Source: Camarhynchus parvulus (Eukaryota; Chordata; Aves; Passeriformes; Thraupidae). From it: a stretch of 64,000 bases of DNA. Below the pieces are notes generated by a model, which made no database searches, was not told the origin of the DNA, and saw only the letters and a list, made by a program, of their open reading frames with translations. Shown piece after piece: positions 1 through 12,920 of the stretch; within the stretch, counting starts at the first letter, position 1, and each line of letters starts with the position of its first letter. The DNA is taken from contig NC_044571.1 of assembly GCF_901933205.1 (NCBI RefSeq), positions 75,951,689 through 76,015,688 of the forward strand, in the 5' to 3' direction. Position numbers and translations under genes: made by a program.

Positions 1-1124
1 AGAAATTATTAAGGCAGTGAGATGCTGTCCTTAATCAAGCTTATGAGTGAAATGAGACAAATGAGCAGCAAACCTGAGATAGGGTTCAAAAACATCTACG
101 TTTTATGTATAAATGAAACTTAGATTTAACAGGTAGATTTCTTGTTTGTTTCTTTGGTTTTGTTGCTGCAATCTTCCTATGAATGTGGACTAGAAAATAG
201 CATGAGTGTTAAGCTCTATGAGTTATAAAATATTTTCTCAACTGACCATTTTATCACCTGAAAATGTGTTAATCAGAGCAGAGATATGTAAACAAGTTGA
301 GTATCAAAGTCACACTGAAGAACACACTGAAGCCCAAAAGTAGGGAGACCCCTTTCAGGCAGAATTTATCTCTGTTCTGAACATCTGCACAATTTATATA
401 ATGCAGAAAAAAACTGAAATGCAGAAAGGAATAACAAAAGCAGGAACAACAAAAATAACCCCTTGAGCTGAAATGTTAAAGAAATGAGAGGTTAGGAAAG
501 AGATAATCAGGAACTAGTAGGAAATACAGCAGATAAATAAAGTATATATGAAGGAACATTCTGTTACAAGTCAAGGTATCTTAGAAACAGTGCTGTTTAG
601 AATGAAAAGTATGCAAACAAAATTTTATGTGATACAAAATGAAATTTCAGGTCAAATTTTTACCAGGACACTCTTGATTCACATAGAGAATGAGAAATAT
701 AAAGGAATGATAGCTGGAAAGAAGATCCTTGGGTGAACATATAAACTAGCGTATCCTTGAATGTCAAAAGGAGAAAAATATGGATACAAAATCACCTAGA
801 CAGAATAATTCTGAGAACAGCAAATGATTTGATAACCATGGCAATCTCAGTTGGGCTATAACTGACTGGAGATTGGGTTAATCTTGACTATTCCCAGAAT
901 TTGACTGAGGGGAAAAGGTTTATGTCATCTCCTCTGCTGTCTTACCAACTGGACACAAACAACTCAACGAAATTGCACAATGTTTCACTGGTAAAGTTCA
1001 CAGAAGTGCTCTCTTTGACACTAGAGAAATGCCCTACAATTTCTTAAAGGTAATTGTCTGCTCTTTATTGAATACGGTAAGAAATTTACTTCCTTTGATC
1101 ATCAGAATAAACAGGAATGCTTAC
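1..1124. other. CEP126 intron, left edge of window
   Basis: AT-rich sequence downstream (on the minus strand) of CEP126 exon 4. I see no further exon. The small open frame on the plus strand at 548-736 has no splice or coding character. The remaining CEP126 exons, including the large one that encodes most of the protein in human, must lie beyond the left edge. Confidence 0.55.
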
Positions 1125-1245
1125 CTGAAGTTGATTTTATTTATGTTTTGCAAGCACTGTCCTCGTGTTAAAACTGATCCTTTAATTTGTTCAAGAGCTT
1201 CTTCTAACTGAAAAGCTGCTTTTGTCTGGACTGGAGGGATCAGAG
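1125..1245 (-). CDS. CEP126: CEP126 coding exon 4 (partial gene)
   Basis: Internal coding exon of the centrosomal/basal-body protein CEP126, read on the minus strand. It begins after the acceptor TTTTTAG at 1246-1250 and ends before a strong donor GTAAGC (revcomp of 1119-1124). Its first two bases complete the codon left by exon 3 (phase 1), so the join is in frame. The peptide reads ALIPPVQTKAAFQ followed by LEEALEQIKGS. The human protein, as I remember it, has VFQKPVPPLEEALKQIQES at this point. Known role: CEP126 is a microtubule-associated component of centrosome, midbody and cilium base. The exon ends in phase 2, so coding continues off the left edge. Confidence 0.8.
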
Positions 1246-2509
1246 CTAAAAACACACAATGGAGAAAGATTTTTTTAAAATTGGAATATTTTACCATAAA
1301 TGGTTTGGTTAAGTTGCTGAAGTTTGGAAGCCTAAATCCAGACAGTTACAATAAACACAGTAGTTTAGCATTATTAGACATGCAAGAGCGCTTTGAGTTC
1401 CTCTGAAACAAAATCCCAGTCTATTTAAGTGTTTACAGTCACACATGTATTCAACAGTTTTGCTATTTGCTTTTAAACTGCACTATTGAAAAAATACAAG
1501 ATTAAAAAAAACTAACTTTGTTTTTACATCATGATTATTCCACTCATGCACTAAGCCAAAGTTATGGCTTGCAGATATTTTACAGAGGCCAAATTGTAAC
1601 TTAATAATTGAACCAGTGGAGAAAGAAAAAGTCCAGACAGGCACAATGTGTTGCCACTTTCAAGTGAGTAGAAGTAGGATAGAGAGTACCAGAGGCAGAA
1701 TTTCTATAAAGGAAAACCAAGAGAAAAAACTGTGATTCCTGCTATTGCTACACAGTCTGGGCTGTCAGTAGAGCTATGAAGAAGCCTTGAACCAGTACTG
1801 TTGTATTTTGTTATTTTAATCTGACATTTGATCTTGAAGTCAGAGACATTACCTCACAGCTGGCACAACTGCAGTTGGGAGAGTAAATCTGTTAAAGAAT
1901 ACCTAAGTAATAGACCATATCTTAAGCATTTGAACACTGGAAAGTTGACGGGAAATCAGACTTGGCCAATGCTGCCACAAACTCCTGCCAATCTGCACTG
2001 ATTCCAAGAAAGCAGGAACTGAGCTGAAGTGATCATTGCTTCCCAGCAAGAGAACAGCTTAGAAAGTGGACTAATTCAGAAAAAAAGAAAAGTTACAGAC
2101 CATATTAATATATGCTGGAACTGCATTTACCTAATGACAAACAAAATACACATTTTGGAATATTTTATATCCAAAGGTCCAAAGAGGGAATCATTACACT
2201 ATCCTAGTAACTGGCCTTTTAACACCTCTCACCCAGCTGTGGAAGAACAGTACTGCAACCAATAAGCACACTGCAGTCAAAAAAGTGGGGAAAACCCAGG
2301 AAGCCAAATACCTCAAAGAGGTCATGTACTTAGTGTGACTGGAATACAGTGAAATATCTCAAAATATAGTTTTTAGAAAAAAAAAAAAGTTTTTACTTCC
2401 CCTACACAATTGTTCTATCTATCAGATCTGAGCTTCTTGTCATTTGCTTTGCTTTTGTGAATTCGATTACTTTGAATGAAGTTAATTGTTCTGTTTACCA
2501 ACAGAAAAA

Positions 2510-2570
2510 ACTAACAGCCTCCAGAGCTCCCTTCCAACCTTAACTATTCGCTGATTCTGTGAATATAAAA
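2510..2570 (+). repeat. CR1 LINE 3' tail fragment
   Basis: The string CCCTTCCAACCTTAACTATTC followed by GATTCTGTGA is the characteristic 3' end of avian CR1 retrotransposons. It sits about 35 bp from CEP126 exon 3, on the intron side. Confidence 0.7.
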
Positions 2571-2605
2571 ACACTTGTATTCTGAATAACAGTTAATTGA
2601 CAAAC

Positions 2606-2751
2606 CTGTTTGTTTCTGCTGAGAAAAGGACTGATGAGCATGTTGGAACTTAGCAGTTGCCTCCTGAAATTTAATTTTCCTCTCCTGCAGAACTTTTTCT
2701 CTAAATCTTTGTTCTTTTGCTTCTTCTTCCTTCTGTCTTTCTTCAAAGGCT
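2606..2751 (-). CDS. CEP126: CEP126 coding exon 3
   Basis: Internal coding exon on the minus strand. The acceptor AAATACAG is the reverse complement of 2752-2759. The donor GTTTGT is the reverse complement of 2600-2605. The peptide is a charged alpha-helix that includes AFEERQKEEEAKEQRFREK and FQEATAKFQHAHQ. It matches my memory of human CEP126 (AFEEKRKEQEEKEHQIREQ ... FQRAHVPLSQRR) nearly residue for residue. The exon starts by completing an Arg codon from exon 2 (phase 2) and ends in phase 1, both consistent with its neighbours. The segment lies in the coiled-coil N-terminal third of the protein. Confidence 0.88.
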
Positions 2752-3582
2752 CTGTATTTAAGAAGCAAAAGTAGATAATTCCTATATTTATGAATTACAT
2801 TTACTGAAACACTAGTAACTTACTTGCTTACCAACTTGCCATTTTAGTACAAAAGCTTGTTGGTTCCTAAATTAAATGCTATTAACTTCAGCACAGCTCT
2901 ATTTTTAGAGTTTGTTGGAAGGTAAACAGGATAGTGGGTGATGAAGAGTCACAACATGCTTTAATTTCTTAGCCTCAACCAGGGATTTGATTCTTTTTTA
3001 TATGTGAATTAACATGCAGATTCCACCAGTTCTTGTCACCAATGTGACTTTTAAAACAGCCTTTACAGTACCACATAAGTGTATCATAGTCAGCAGATCA
3101 GTAGAAAGGTTAACTGCAAATTCTCTGGGTGTGCTTTTCATAAGCTGTTGGGAAAATAAAAAACTGTTTAAAAGATGTTATTTTGAAATAACACAAAGGA
3201 ACTACAGCTTTTATCTATAAACATGCAAGAGAAAGTATCAAGTTGTAGTTGTTAAGAAGCTTCCTCAAAGACAATCACTTTAGCAGCACAAAATGGGATA
3301 AAACAGTAACACAAAACTATACTTGACAGAATCTATTATTAAAAATACATTAAATGGGTCCTCTCACTGGTTGGAAAGCAAAGCAGACTCTAGTCAAAAA
3401 CAACCATCATCAGAAAAGTTTCCTTCAGCAGGCATAATCTTCATGAAGCTATGTAGAATCTTTTCTTCTGCCGACAGAATCATCAACTTTTACTGACAAA
3501 TTAGCTCCCTGAGTGAAATATACCCAGAATATTTATTGGCACAGTGCCTATGTAGGCATGTCAGATTTAATGATTTTAAACT

Positions 3583-3700
3583 AAAAGAGGGTAGATTCAG
3601 ACTAGATATAGGGAAGAAATTTTCTTATAGTGAGGGTGGTGAACCACCGGAGCAGGTAACCCAGAGAGGTTGTAGATGCCCCATCCCTGGAAACATTCTA
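3583..3700 (+). repeat. CR1 LINE fragment
   Basis: The passage 'attcagactagatatagggaagaaat ... ggtgaaccaccggagcagg ... cagagaggttgtagatgcccc' (dots mark omitted bases) follows the 3' part of avian CR1 elements. The terminal CR1 repeat is missing, so the copy is truncated at both ends. Confidence 0.65.
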
Positions 3701-6700
3701 TTCTAAAACAGTAATACTGTAAAAGTAATGGTCTTCACATGAAACTTCCAAAGCCTGCCATGCAAAGATCACTACAGCTGGGAGCTTCCCATCTGTGTAT
3801 TAGAAACGTGATTTAACAGGTCACTAGTACACTAAGTAGGGTCCCCCTCTAGCCAGAATTAGTGCAAAGTTTAGCCAAATTCTTTGTTTCTCTCAACACA
3901 ATAAAATACCTTCCCATAACTCCAATCACTAGCAGTTGCTTCACAGCTCTTCTCGCTTAATGGAGCAATGCTGCTACTTCACAGAGCTCCTCCTCAACTC
4001 AAGCTATTTTAATTATTATTCCCTTTGCTTTTCAGGGAAAAAATTCAAACTGAAATAATCAACTTGACCCTCTCTAGTATTCCTTCAATGTGATGACTGA
4101 TCTCCTGGGAAAACAAACAAAAAATGATTGGAAATAGGTACTTTTTATTTTAGAAAGCATAAAGGCTGTAATTGCACAATAGTAAAAAAATGGAAGAACT
4201 GCCAACCAATTCCCAAGTACACACTTATACAGGAATATTCACTTTAATCCACTTGGAAGCCAAAGCACAGAAGAGAGAGAGACAAAAAACTTTCACTATT
4301 TTGAAAATTCATATATAGCTGTCAAAAAATGTTAGAACTAAAAAGTAGAACTAGAGTTCATTTTCCACATTCAGTATTCCTGAATTTCACTCACCGTAAA
4401 ATCTAATACAGAAATACACAATTTTATCTTGACTAAATGAAATTCACAGGAGAGGAAACAGACTTGCTTATCCTCATAAGTACTTTAAACACATTCTTCC
4501 TGAGGCCCTTTAATATCTCTAGAAGCTGATCAAGGCCTTTAGTTGAACTGTAGTTGTTAAATTCAGACATGTGGGAAATTCTACAATTTTATACCTGGAG
4601 TAATTCCAGCATATAACTCCAAAAAGGAAAAAAGTCAATTCTGACAGCGTATTTTTTTTTCAGATTATTTTGAATATGGTTTAGCTATACTCTTCCACAT
4701 TCCTAATCATGAGTATGAAAAAAGAACTGTTGTTCCATATACTTGGGAATGAGACAGGCCAAATGCTGATGCAAGAGGTCTTTTTCAGCGCAGCTCATCA
4801 TGATCAATATTTGGTTTGGATTAAGACAAGAAGGAGAAAAAAGGATCTTACTTCGAAATAAGAAAATACATTAAAGTTATTCGGGGAACCCTTACTAGCT
4901 TCTTGACCTTGCAGAATGTAAATTGTAACACCCAGGATCATTATGTAAAATAAATAATTTTAAAAATGCACATTTACATCTTACAGAAAAACATTTAAAG
5001 CAAATGTTTGTTCATGCACTCTCCTTATGTCACCAGCTTAGGTTCATATCACAGATGTAACATTGGCAAAAGAGTATGGCTTCAAGATGGATAGCTAGCA
5101 GAAGAATTTCCTGACTGGTGTTTTTTTAACCCAATTTTTCTGTCTACTATAAACAACCCAGTGGTGCAGCAATTTTTGAAATGGCTGCCAAAATATTTAT
5201 GGAGAATTTGGAATACAAAAAATACTTAGCTGTCTCACATATACAGACATTATGTGGAAGGCATTTTTATGTTAAAAACAGTATGATTAGATGGTAGAAC
5301 TATTTCCTGGATAATTTTATTAAATTCTCTTCACAGTGAAGTGATGGATGCTACATTTCCAGGTGGACTAAATGCTTACTACTGCATTGGATGAAAATGA
5401 TAATTAAAAAGGAATATATATAGTGTGTATGGAGTGCTATGAAATGAATGTTTTGATACTGAGTTGATATTACTCTTCCATTGCCACATCATATTGCAAA
5501 CCAGTGCACGGTAATTTTAAAATTGAGGTAGGGAGATATTTGTATGGTCAATGACAACAGTAGGATGAAGACAAGGTTAGAATGCAGTGTCACATTCAAA
5601 ATTCCTTTCATGGGCAAACATGAAGCAATCTTATATCCCTAAAAAGATCTGTGGACATTGCCCAAAAATCAACTTTTTTAATCTGAGACACTTCCCAAGA
5701 CCAGGAACACATAACACATATTAAATCTATTCCTTCATCTTCTTTGATTATCGTATGTTGAATACAAAAAGACAGCCCGTAATTGCTGCAAGAGCTTCAG
5801 AAAGACCAACCCTTACAATACTGTATGGACTCACAGAGGGCTGTCCTGCAATATGCCCCAAAGATCCACAGGTGAGCTGCCTGCACTAGGTACCAGTTGT
5901 CACATTCCAAGTCTTGTTCATAGGCAACACCCAAGCACACCTTATATAGTCAAGCATGCTTTTTTCTTAGCATAATTCAAATCTTAAGAGTCCAATTACC
6001 ATTAATCCAGAATTGTTACTGAAAAAGAATAATACTGTTAGAATACTTCTATACAGAAAAAGGCTCAGTAATAGTGATATACCAGTTAAAACTGTTATTC
6101 ACATATTGAGTTTCTATCCCCTTTCCTGATGCTCATTCTTGCATTGCTGTTTCGCATCCCAAGACTTGTTGTTTGATTCTGGTTGTGCTGGAGTGTTAAG
6201 GTGAACTGGCAGCATCTGGAGTTCCTTCACCAGGAACAACAGGATTTTCATGTAACGCTTTCTTCTCCCTCACCATAGGATCCACTTGTATTTGCTAATT
6301 CACTTTTACACCTCTGCTCTATCACCATCAATCTGTAGCTCCACAGTACCTCCAAATATTCCATACATGGTGCCTTCTATGTATGTTACACACTATTATT
6401 TTCTCCTCTTCATTACCTCTAAAGCCAGGTTTGTCAGATCTAGTTCTGCACTTCTTTAGCTGACTATTGGCGAGTATAGCCATAGGGCCTCCAGTGCCAA
6501 GCCTGTGTGCCATCTCTTACCATTCCCTGCCTGTACTCCTCCATGCCACATCCTGCACCTCCAGTTTTCAGACTGCTACCATACCAGGCCTGCATTTCTC
6601 TATACTACTTCATGATTTTAGTGTCATAAATATCTCATTCTCTGCATAGAATAACTGCTTCTTACTGCTATCTACATAAAACTACAATAAAAAAATAAAC

Positions 6701-8583
6701 AAAGGCAAAATTAGCCATAGACACCTGGTCTTTTAGAGAAATTGCTGTTACAGCTAAACCAAGGAAAACAAAGCTGCTGCCAGGTCAAGAAAAGTTCAGA
6801 GAGCAAGTTTGGCGAGCATCTGTTCCAAGGCCTTGCAAATTCAGCACAATCCTGTGGCCCATTATCAGAAATGGCAGTACTGCATTGCAAGTCCACATCA
6901 CAGTGGTTACAGTGATCACACACTTCTCACAGTTCCATTCTGATGCAGAAAGAAATAGAAAATTCTTAACACTCTGCCCTCTCTGTTTACCAAGTGCTGA
7001 CATTGTTCTCATATTTCTGGCTATAAACTGCTTCTCATTCTCTATTAACAAAACTGGTGAATGATTTAAAGAGCTTTTATGAAATAATCAATGTTAATCA
7101 GCCAGTAGGTGGAGCACAAAGCTTGTGCATATGTTGAAAACAAAGTATTATGGAAAGAACAATAGATTGGGAATAGATTGGAAACAGATATAGATTTCCT
7201 TCCCCAGTTTCAACAGACAGATTAGCTTTTTCAAGGTAATTCAAAATGCTGAACCAAGATAACCAGCTGTAAGGTTTATTTTAAAATGCACATAGACAGC
7301 TGCATTTCGAGAATGAACCAGCTACCTGCAGACAGTAACATCACAGCAAAATAGGAAGCACATTTTGCACTGAGCAGTAACAGCATGAAGTCTGCAGTCC
7401 CCAGCAAAACTGACAGCTGGTATTTAGAAAGCGGTGTGTTATAGAAACATAAAATATGATATCCTGTTCATTTGCATTAAGTATGTGCTTAGTCAGAAGC
7501 TCTTATTACCAGAATACTGTTATTTAAACAAAATATCTGCCAGCTACTGCCCCAGAGAACACTTGATTCTCAATCTGATCTTGAAATTGCAACTTCATGC
7601 TTCAGTGAGACAAGAAAGAAATTGATTTCTTTACACTCAGGCAGCAACTTGTAAAAACTGTAGGCTATTTTTTTTGCTGTGTTGAAGTACTGCTGTTAAC
7701 ACAAAATTAAGGAGTTTGGTCAGTGCAAGAGATGCAAAGAAACAGACGATATCAGAGGGATTGAAAAAGATCTAAGTTACTGAGACTTTTATTTCCAAAC
7801 CTTTCCTTGATCTTTCTGAGCAAGTGATGCTTTTGTCTTTTACTACTAAACCAATTAACTGTGTACAGCTTGTAGATGAGTATTCTTAATGCTGAAGGTG
7901 CTGCATTTTAGAAGTATTGACAACAAATGTACAGTAGACTGTCAGGGAAAATTTTATTACAAGTACATATAGAAAAGGTTGAAAATAGAAGACCTCAATC
8001 TGCAAGAAACTTGCATATGCAGATCTCATTAGCTTAAAAAGTGCTTTGGTACAACTTTGTTTAAAGGAGGCCTGCCATTGATCCCTGAAAAAAGCCACAA
8101 ATTAAAACCCACAGAAAAGTTTTCCTCCACAAAGCAACATGAAGAGAATGAACCTAAATGACACAAGATTAAAGACAGAGCAGAAACTCTTCTGTATCTT
8201 CACTAGTGCTTAATCCTAAAAGGAAATTCACTGCTTTTACTTTTTTAGTAGAAAAGTTATAAACTTAAGGTTGACACAAAATTTGGTTAGGCTTGATCAA
8301 CTTCATAAAATTCTGCAAAGAAATGACAGTCCTGTGCATGAGAGCTTGTAGATATTATCTGTTTGGCCTTTACTAAGGCTGCTGGTACTGTCTCCCCTAT
8401 GTTCATCAAAAACGAGATGCTGCTGTACAGGCTGAATGAGCAGAGTGTGAGGTGGAATGTAAATGTTTTGAATGGTCAGGCCCCAAAAGCACTGATCAGT
8501 GACCCAAAGTCCTAATGGAGGCCAGGACATAGTGGTGAACCCTAGCAGTCAGTACTGGGCCAAATCCCCTTTAACATCTTTAT

Positions 8584-8850
8584 TAAACATAGAAACACAG
8601 AATCATTTGGGTTAGAAAAGACCTCTAAGATCATCAACTCCAACAACAAGCCCAGCATGGCCAAGTCCACCACTAAATCACATCTTGAAGTATACCACAT
8701 GCAACCATTCCAATGGGCAGCCTTTTCCAATGCTTGACAATCATCTTCATGAAGAAAATTTTCCTAGTATCCAATCTAAACCTCCCCTGGTGCAATTTGA
8801 GGCCATTTCCTTTCATGCTGTAGCACTTGTTACTTGAGAGAAAGGACCAA
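8584..8850 (-). repeat. CR1 LINE, minus orientation
   Basis: Reads as the reverse complement of a CR1 3' end. It begins with the ATAGAAACACAGAATCATTT tail and runs through 'agacctctaagatcatc', 'cagccttttccaatgcttgac' and 'caatctaaacctcccctgg'. These are hallmark CR1 3' sequences. It abuts a plus-oriented CR1 at about 8.88 kb. Confidence 0.85.
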
Positions 8851-8879
8851 CTTTGCTGCCAAGCAGGTCAGTGGTATCC

Positions 8880-9430
8880 TGAACTGCACTAGGCAAAGCC
8901 TAGCCAGCATTTAGAGGAAAGTGATCCTTCCCCTCTGCTCAGCACTAGGCAGGCCACAGCTGAAGGACTGTGCCCAGCTCTGGTCTCCTCAGTACAAGAC
9001 AGACACGGACAGACCGGAGACAGTTCAATGAAAAGCCACAGAGATGATGAAGGGACTGGAGAATCTCTCTAGGAAGGCTGAAAGATTTGGGACTGTTCAG
9101 CCTGGAGAAGAGAAGGCTCAAAGAAATCTTAATGTCTACAAATTCCTGGAAGGAAGGTGCAAAGAGGAGAGAGCCAGGTTGTCTTCAGTGATGCCTACTG
9201 ACAGGACCAAACTGAAACACAGAAGTTTCCTTTGGAATATCAGGAAACACTTTTTTTTTAGGTAAGGATGATAGCACTGACACAGATTGCCCTGAGAGGT
9301 TGTGGCGTCTCCATTCTTGGAGAAGCTCAAAAGCGATTCCTGGGCAACCAGCTCTAGGTGGCCCTTCCTGAGTGGAGGTGTTCAACCAGATCAAGAGGTC
9401 CCTTCCAACCTCGACCATTCTATGTGAAGG
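8880..9430 (+). repeat. CR1 LINE, plus orientation
   Basis: Contains the typical CR1 run 'ctgaaggactgtgcccagctctgg ... gggactgttcagcctggagaagag ... ccctgagaggttgtggcgtctcc ... gaggtcccttccaacctcgacc' (dots mark omitted bases), ending with the CR1 tail near 9425. The open frames here (9044-9265 and others) are remains of the element, not host genes. Confidence 0.88.
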
Positions 9431-11352
9431 TTAGAGGTAGAAAATGGACTGTCACACTCCACAGCGCACTCATTCCTACTCGCCATATAAAGAATGTAGA
9501 AGATACACATTTTCTTTTGAAATTATACACCAGCAGTGTCAAGAATAACTCCTGATACATGCCTGTAAATCTTGGCAGAGAGAATTTTGGGTGCTGCTGG
9601 ATGAGAATGTGGAGCTTAAGAACATCATGCTACCCTTGAGAAATCATCATCATATCTAACACCTTAACACGTGTAAGAAAGCTAATGGAACTTGGTTCAT
9701 ATAGATGTGAGACATGACCTGAGGGTTGATCAATCAATTCCTACCTGCATAACTGCCAGGAAAAAATATTTAGATTCAAGGAACTTTATTTTCGAATTAC
9801 TTTCCTGCACATATGCAGTGACCCTTAATTTTTACTTATATATGTCATAGCTTATAACATTATATGCACTTACTACCTTTCTAACATTAAACAACTCACT
9901 TCAGTTATTAGGAGAAAACTTGCTACCACAGACTTCTATTTGAACTGCTTATTGTGCTAATAATTATGCCATTATTAATTATCACAAATTGAAACGTCTT
10001 CATTTTATGAATACCATACCTAAATTTTTAACTGGCTCACCTGAGTAACTTGGATTTATACTGTGTTTCTTAAGGCTACAAAGAAATACATATGGAAATG
10101 TATTTATGTATCCATGAGTATTACTTTAACTACACCAGTCTGTCAAAAATATGCAGGCTGTCTGGTACTTGCTTTTACATTAGAGTATAATATTTCAAGA
10201 CCAGTAATACAATAAACAGTGTTCATCTGAGATGTGTAGCATTACAGTGGTTCTGTTCCAGAAAAAGAAATTAGGTATTTAATTTTTCAACTGAGACTCA
10301 GTTTATTATCTGTAAAGATTGTGGGTTGCACTCTGTCTTTAATTACCCACAGGTGATTATATCTCTCTTCCACTTTTTATTTCAAAACGTAAGTTGATAG
10401 CACATACTGTCAGGCTAAAATGGCAATATAAACAATACATACCACCTCTCTTATGAACATATGCAATAAATAAACATTGTACAACAGAAGTCACCAGATA
10501 AGGGAACTGTGGGGCACGAGCATTAATGAGTTAACAAAAGGCAGAGGAAGCTGGTCTGAGGCTGGGGGCTTGCAAGGAGGAACCCTTCTGCCTCTGCAGT
10601 ACACACAGCTGAGCTCCCTGTATGTGTGAGCACCACCTCAGTGTGAGGGAAAAAACCTCTCTGCCCATTACACGACTCACAGCACTTCACTGAGACATTT
10701 CAGTGCATAATTTACTTAATCCATTTGCCACAGAGTATTTCATGGCTTTGCACTCTCATGTTTGCAGAAGACAGACTATGTAAAGCTGTTTAAAATGTCA
10801 GTACAAAATAAGTTTATTATAAGTATAATCCTGTACAACAAAAATATTGCTTTGTGTTTACTGGGAAGTGGGAGCACAAAGCCTTGGCATGAAGGGGAGG
10901 CTGTGCAGCTGTTTCACCATGAAGACAGAAAAACACACACTTCAGAAGGCAACAACTGCCTTCTGCTGGCCCCCACTGTACAGCTGAGTGCATTTTTCAT
11001 ACCTCCACTGAAGCTAATAAAACTCAGAACACCAGAAATGCAGATCAGAGCCACAGGATGAAAGTGCTACTTACCTTTATTTTATAAGAGATGCGACTAC
11101 AGCGAGTTTCCAAAAATTAGCAAGTAAATCAGAATATTGCTCTTTTTATTTTATTTGTCCTATAGCAAGAAACTGAATTAGTGAAACTTTTCAGCTTAGA
11201 TTTGTCTAGGCCAAAGCAGTGAGCTATTTATCAAAGTGAACATGAAAATAGTAGAGATATATTGATCTGTCTCAAGGTTTTGACTCTTTTTGGTTTGGTT
11301 TTCTCTTTTCTTTTTTTTACAATCATCCATTAAAGGAACCCTAGTTACTTGC

Positions 11353-11484
11353 CTTCTTCTTCTGTTTGTCTCCATCAAATATTTCATTGCCTTGCTCCGA
11401 TGCATTTTTTGATCCTTTTTTAATGCCCGACGTTCTTCTTGTAAATCCTGTTCAAAATGAAACATTAAATCTCTACCCCTAGAA
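11353..11484 (-). CDS. CEP126: CEP126 coding exon 2
   Basis: Coding exon on the minus strand. The peptide includes MFHFEQDLQEERRALKKDQ and ends in METNRRRR. It aligns with the remembered human stretch KIHLEKNLEEERQ ... VESNRRKK, and the next exon continues with AFEER. The downstream splice site is not GT: the exon is followed by GCAAGTAACT, the strong consensus of a GC-AG intron. Using it restores an Arg codon across the junction. The upstream boundary is less sure. The acceptor could be at 11485 (CTTAACACAG) or six bases further in (TTCTAG), and both keep the frame open. The helix is highly charged, as expected of the N-terminal coiled coil. Confidence 0.85.
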
Positions 11485-12105
11485 CTGTGTTAAGGACAAT
11501 AGAAACTGGATACAACTGCTCATTAAATGATAAAATAGACTGTGTGAATGGCCTTCTATAAAGTAGGTCCCATAATTGTATGTTACAGTCATAACTAACT
11601 TTATGCTCATCTAGAAAAAAATGAAATTGCATTTTAATTTTTAAAAGGATTTTAGGAGAGGCTTTGCACTTATCTTTCCTGATGCCACCAGCTGAAAAAT
11701 CCCACCTTTATTGTTTATTTTGTGTAGTTATCTAAACCTGTAACATAAGGATGCAGGTATGACAGGGAAAATGTAAAACACTAAACATGCCCCCACACCC
11801 TAAAGGATTAGTTGTTTACACTGAAATTGATTAACGTCATTAAATAAAAGCTCCCCACAGAGCCAGATCAGCCCTGCATCATGCCAGTAATTATTTAAGT
11901 AGCACTGTGCGGGCGGATCTTAAAGAGTTTGTGGCAGTAGTTCTTACTACTAAAATTCAAAAAACAAGAACCCACAAGTTAGGATGGAAAACATTATTCC
12001 TAGCGGCATAATTTCCTAGAAAAGGGAAAACAAGAAAACTCCGAAGTTGCTTGAGAAGTCAACTTTCCCACGGCAGTTTAAAACCCGCAAAGTACAAGTT
12101 TTAGT
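11485..12105. other. CEP126 intron 1 / promoter-proximal sequence
   Basis: AT-rich, with no exon or repeat recognised. It separates CEP126 exon 2 from the CpG island. Confidence 0.45.
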
Positions 12106-12900
12106 TTGAAGACACCCCTGAGGCGGTCGCTGACCGCGGGGCAGGGCGGAGGCTGGGACATCGCCGCCCCGGCCCTGCCGCCTCCCCACACGGGCCCCAC
12201 GCAACCCCGCGGCCCCGGCCCCCTTCGCAGGGCTCGGCCGGCCCGAGGAACGCCCGCCCCGGCGGTCGGGGGCCGCCTCAGGAAGGATACACAGGGACGC
12301 TCCGCCGCCCTCCCGCGCGGCCCTGCGGCCCCCCGGCGAGGAGCTGCCCCCGCTCCGCCCCGCCGGCCTTCCCGCCGAGCTCCATGCAGCGCCCGCGTCA
12401 GCGCCGGGCCCACACCGCCGCCAGCACCGGACCGGGCCCCGCCGCGCCGCTTTGCGCCTCCTGCCCGGCCTCGTAGCAACCGGCCACGCCGCTGGTTCGC
12501 AACGGGGCGGGGCCGCGGCGCGGGGAGCGGCGCTGTGCGAGAGGCTTTGGCTGCCGCGGCATTTGCTGCCTGCGAGGCTGGCGCAGGGGACAGGGCGGGC
12601 CGGGATCCGCCTCGCCCGGCCCGGCTTCGTCGGTGCCCGTGCCACGGGGGAAGCCACACATGGGAATCGCTCCGCACTCTCCCCGCGGGCCCGGCCCGTC
12701 CGGGAGAGCGGTGCCGGACACCCTGCCAGGGACCGTGCTTGGCTCTCGCTGGGCTTTCCCTGATCTGCAGCGCTGCACGCCGCGGGATGACCTTTAAAAG
12801 CCCCAAACACACACGGGGTCCGAGCGAACGCGTTCTCATGGGCAAACACCACGTGCGGGTTTGCAGAGCTCTTCTTAGGCCTGTTGAAGACTTGGAGTTA
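12106..12900. promoter_or_regulatory. CpG island, likely bidirectional CEP126/ANGPTL5 promoter
   Basis: About 0.7-0.8 kb of very GC-rich, CpG-dense sequence in an otherwise AT-rich window. Composition changes abruptly at both edges. CEP126 is transcribed leftward from here and ANGPTL5 rightward, so the island is placed as a shared promoter. It contains GC-box-like GGGCGG elements (for example near 12.5 kb) and a CACGTG E-box at 12850-12855. Long open frames on both strands (up to 278 codons) come from the low frequency of stops in GC-rich DNA. I do not call them genes. The 5' untranslated exons of both genes should be inside or next to the island but cannot be fixed from sequence alone. Confidence 0.75.
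12120..12161 (-). CDS. candidate CEP126 first coding exon (unsure)
   Basis: On the minus strand an ATG in good context (GGCGATGT) at 12161 opens a short frame reading MSQPPPCPAVSDRL, followed by GT dinucleotides usable as donors. It is the right place and strand for CEP126 exon 1. However, the donor phases I can see do not match the phase needed by exon 2, and the peptide shows no clear likeness to the human N-terminus. The human N-terminus is itself low-complexity. Confidence 0.2.
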
Positions 12901-12920
12901 ACCCCAAAAACTTTTTGTTA

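Larger units (their letters stand above)
2752..11352. other. CEP126 intron 2 (8.6 kb, GC-AG type)
   Basis: Intron between CEP126 exons 2 and 3. It contains a short CR1 piece near 3.6 kb and a head-to-head pair of CR1 fragments at 8.58-9.43 kb. Otherwise I see nothing but AT-rich sequence with short chance open frames. The region at 6.1-7.05 kb is a little richer in GC and has open frames on both strands, but no splice-flanked exon could be recognised there. Confidence 0.6.

Noticed and set aside
9044..9418. ORFs on both strands
   Set aside because: Inside a CR1 element.
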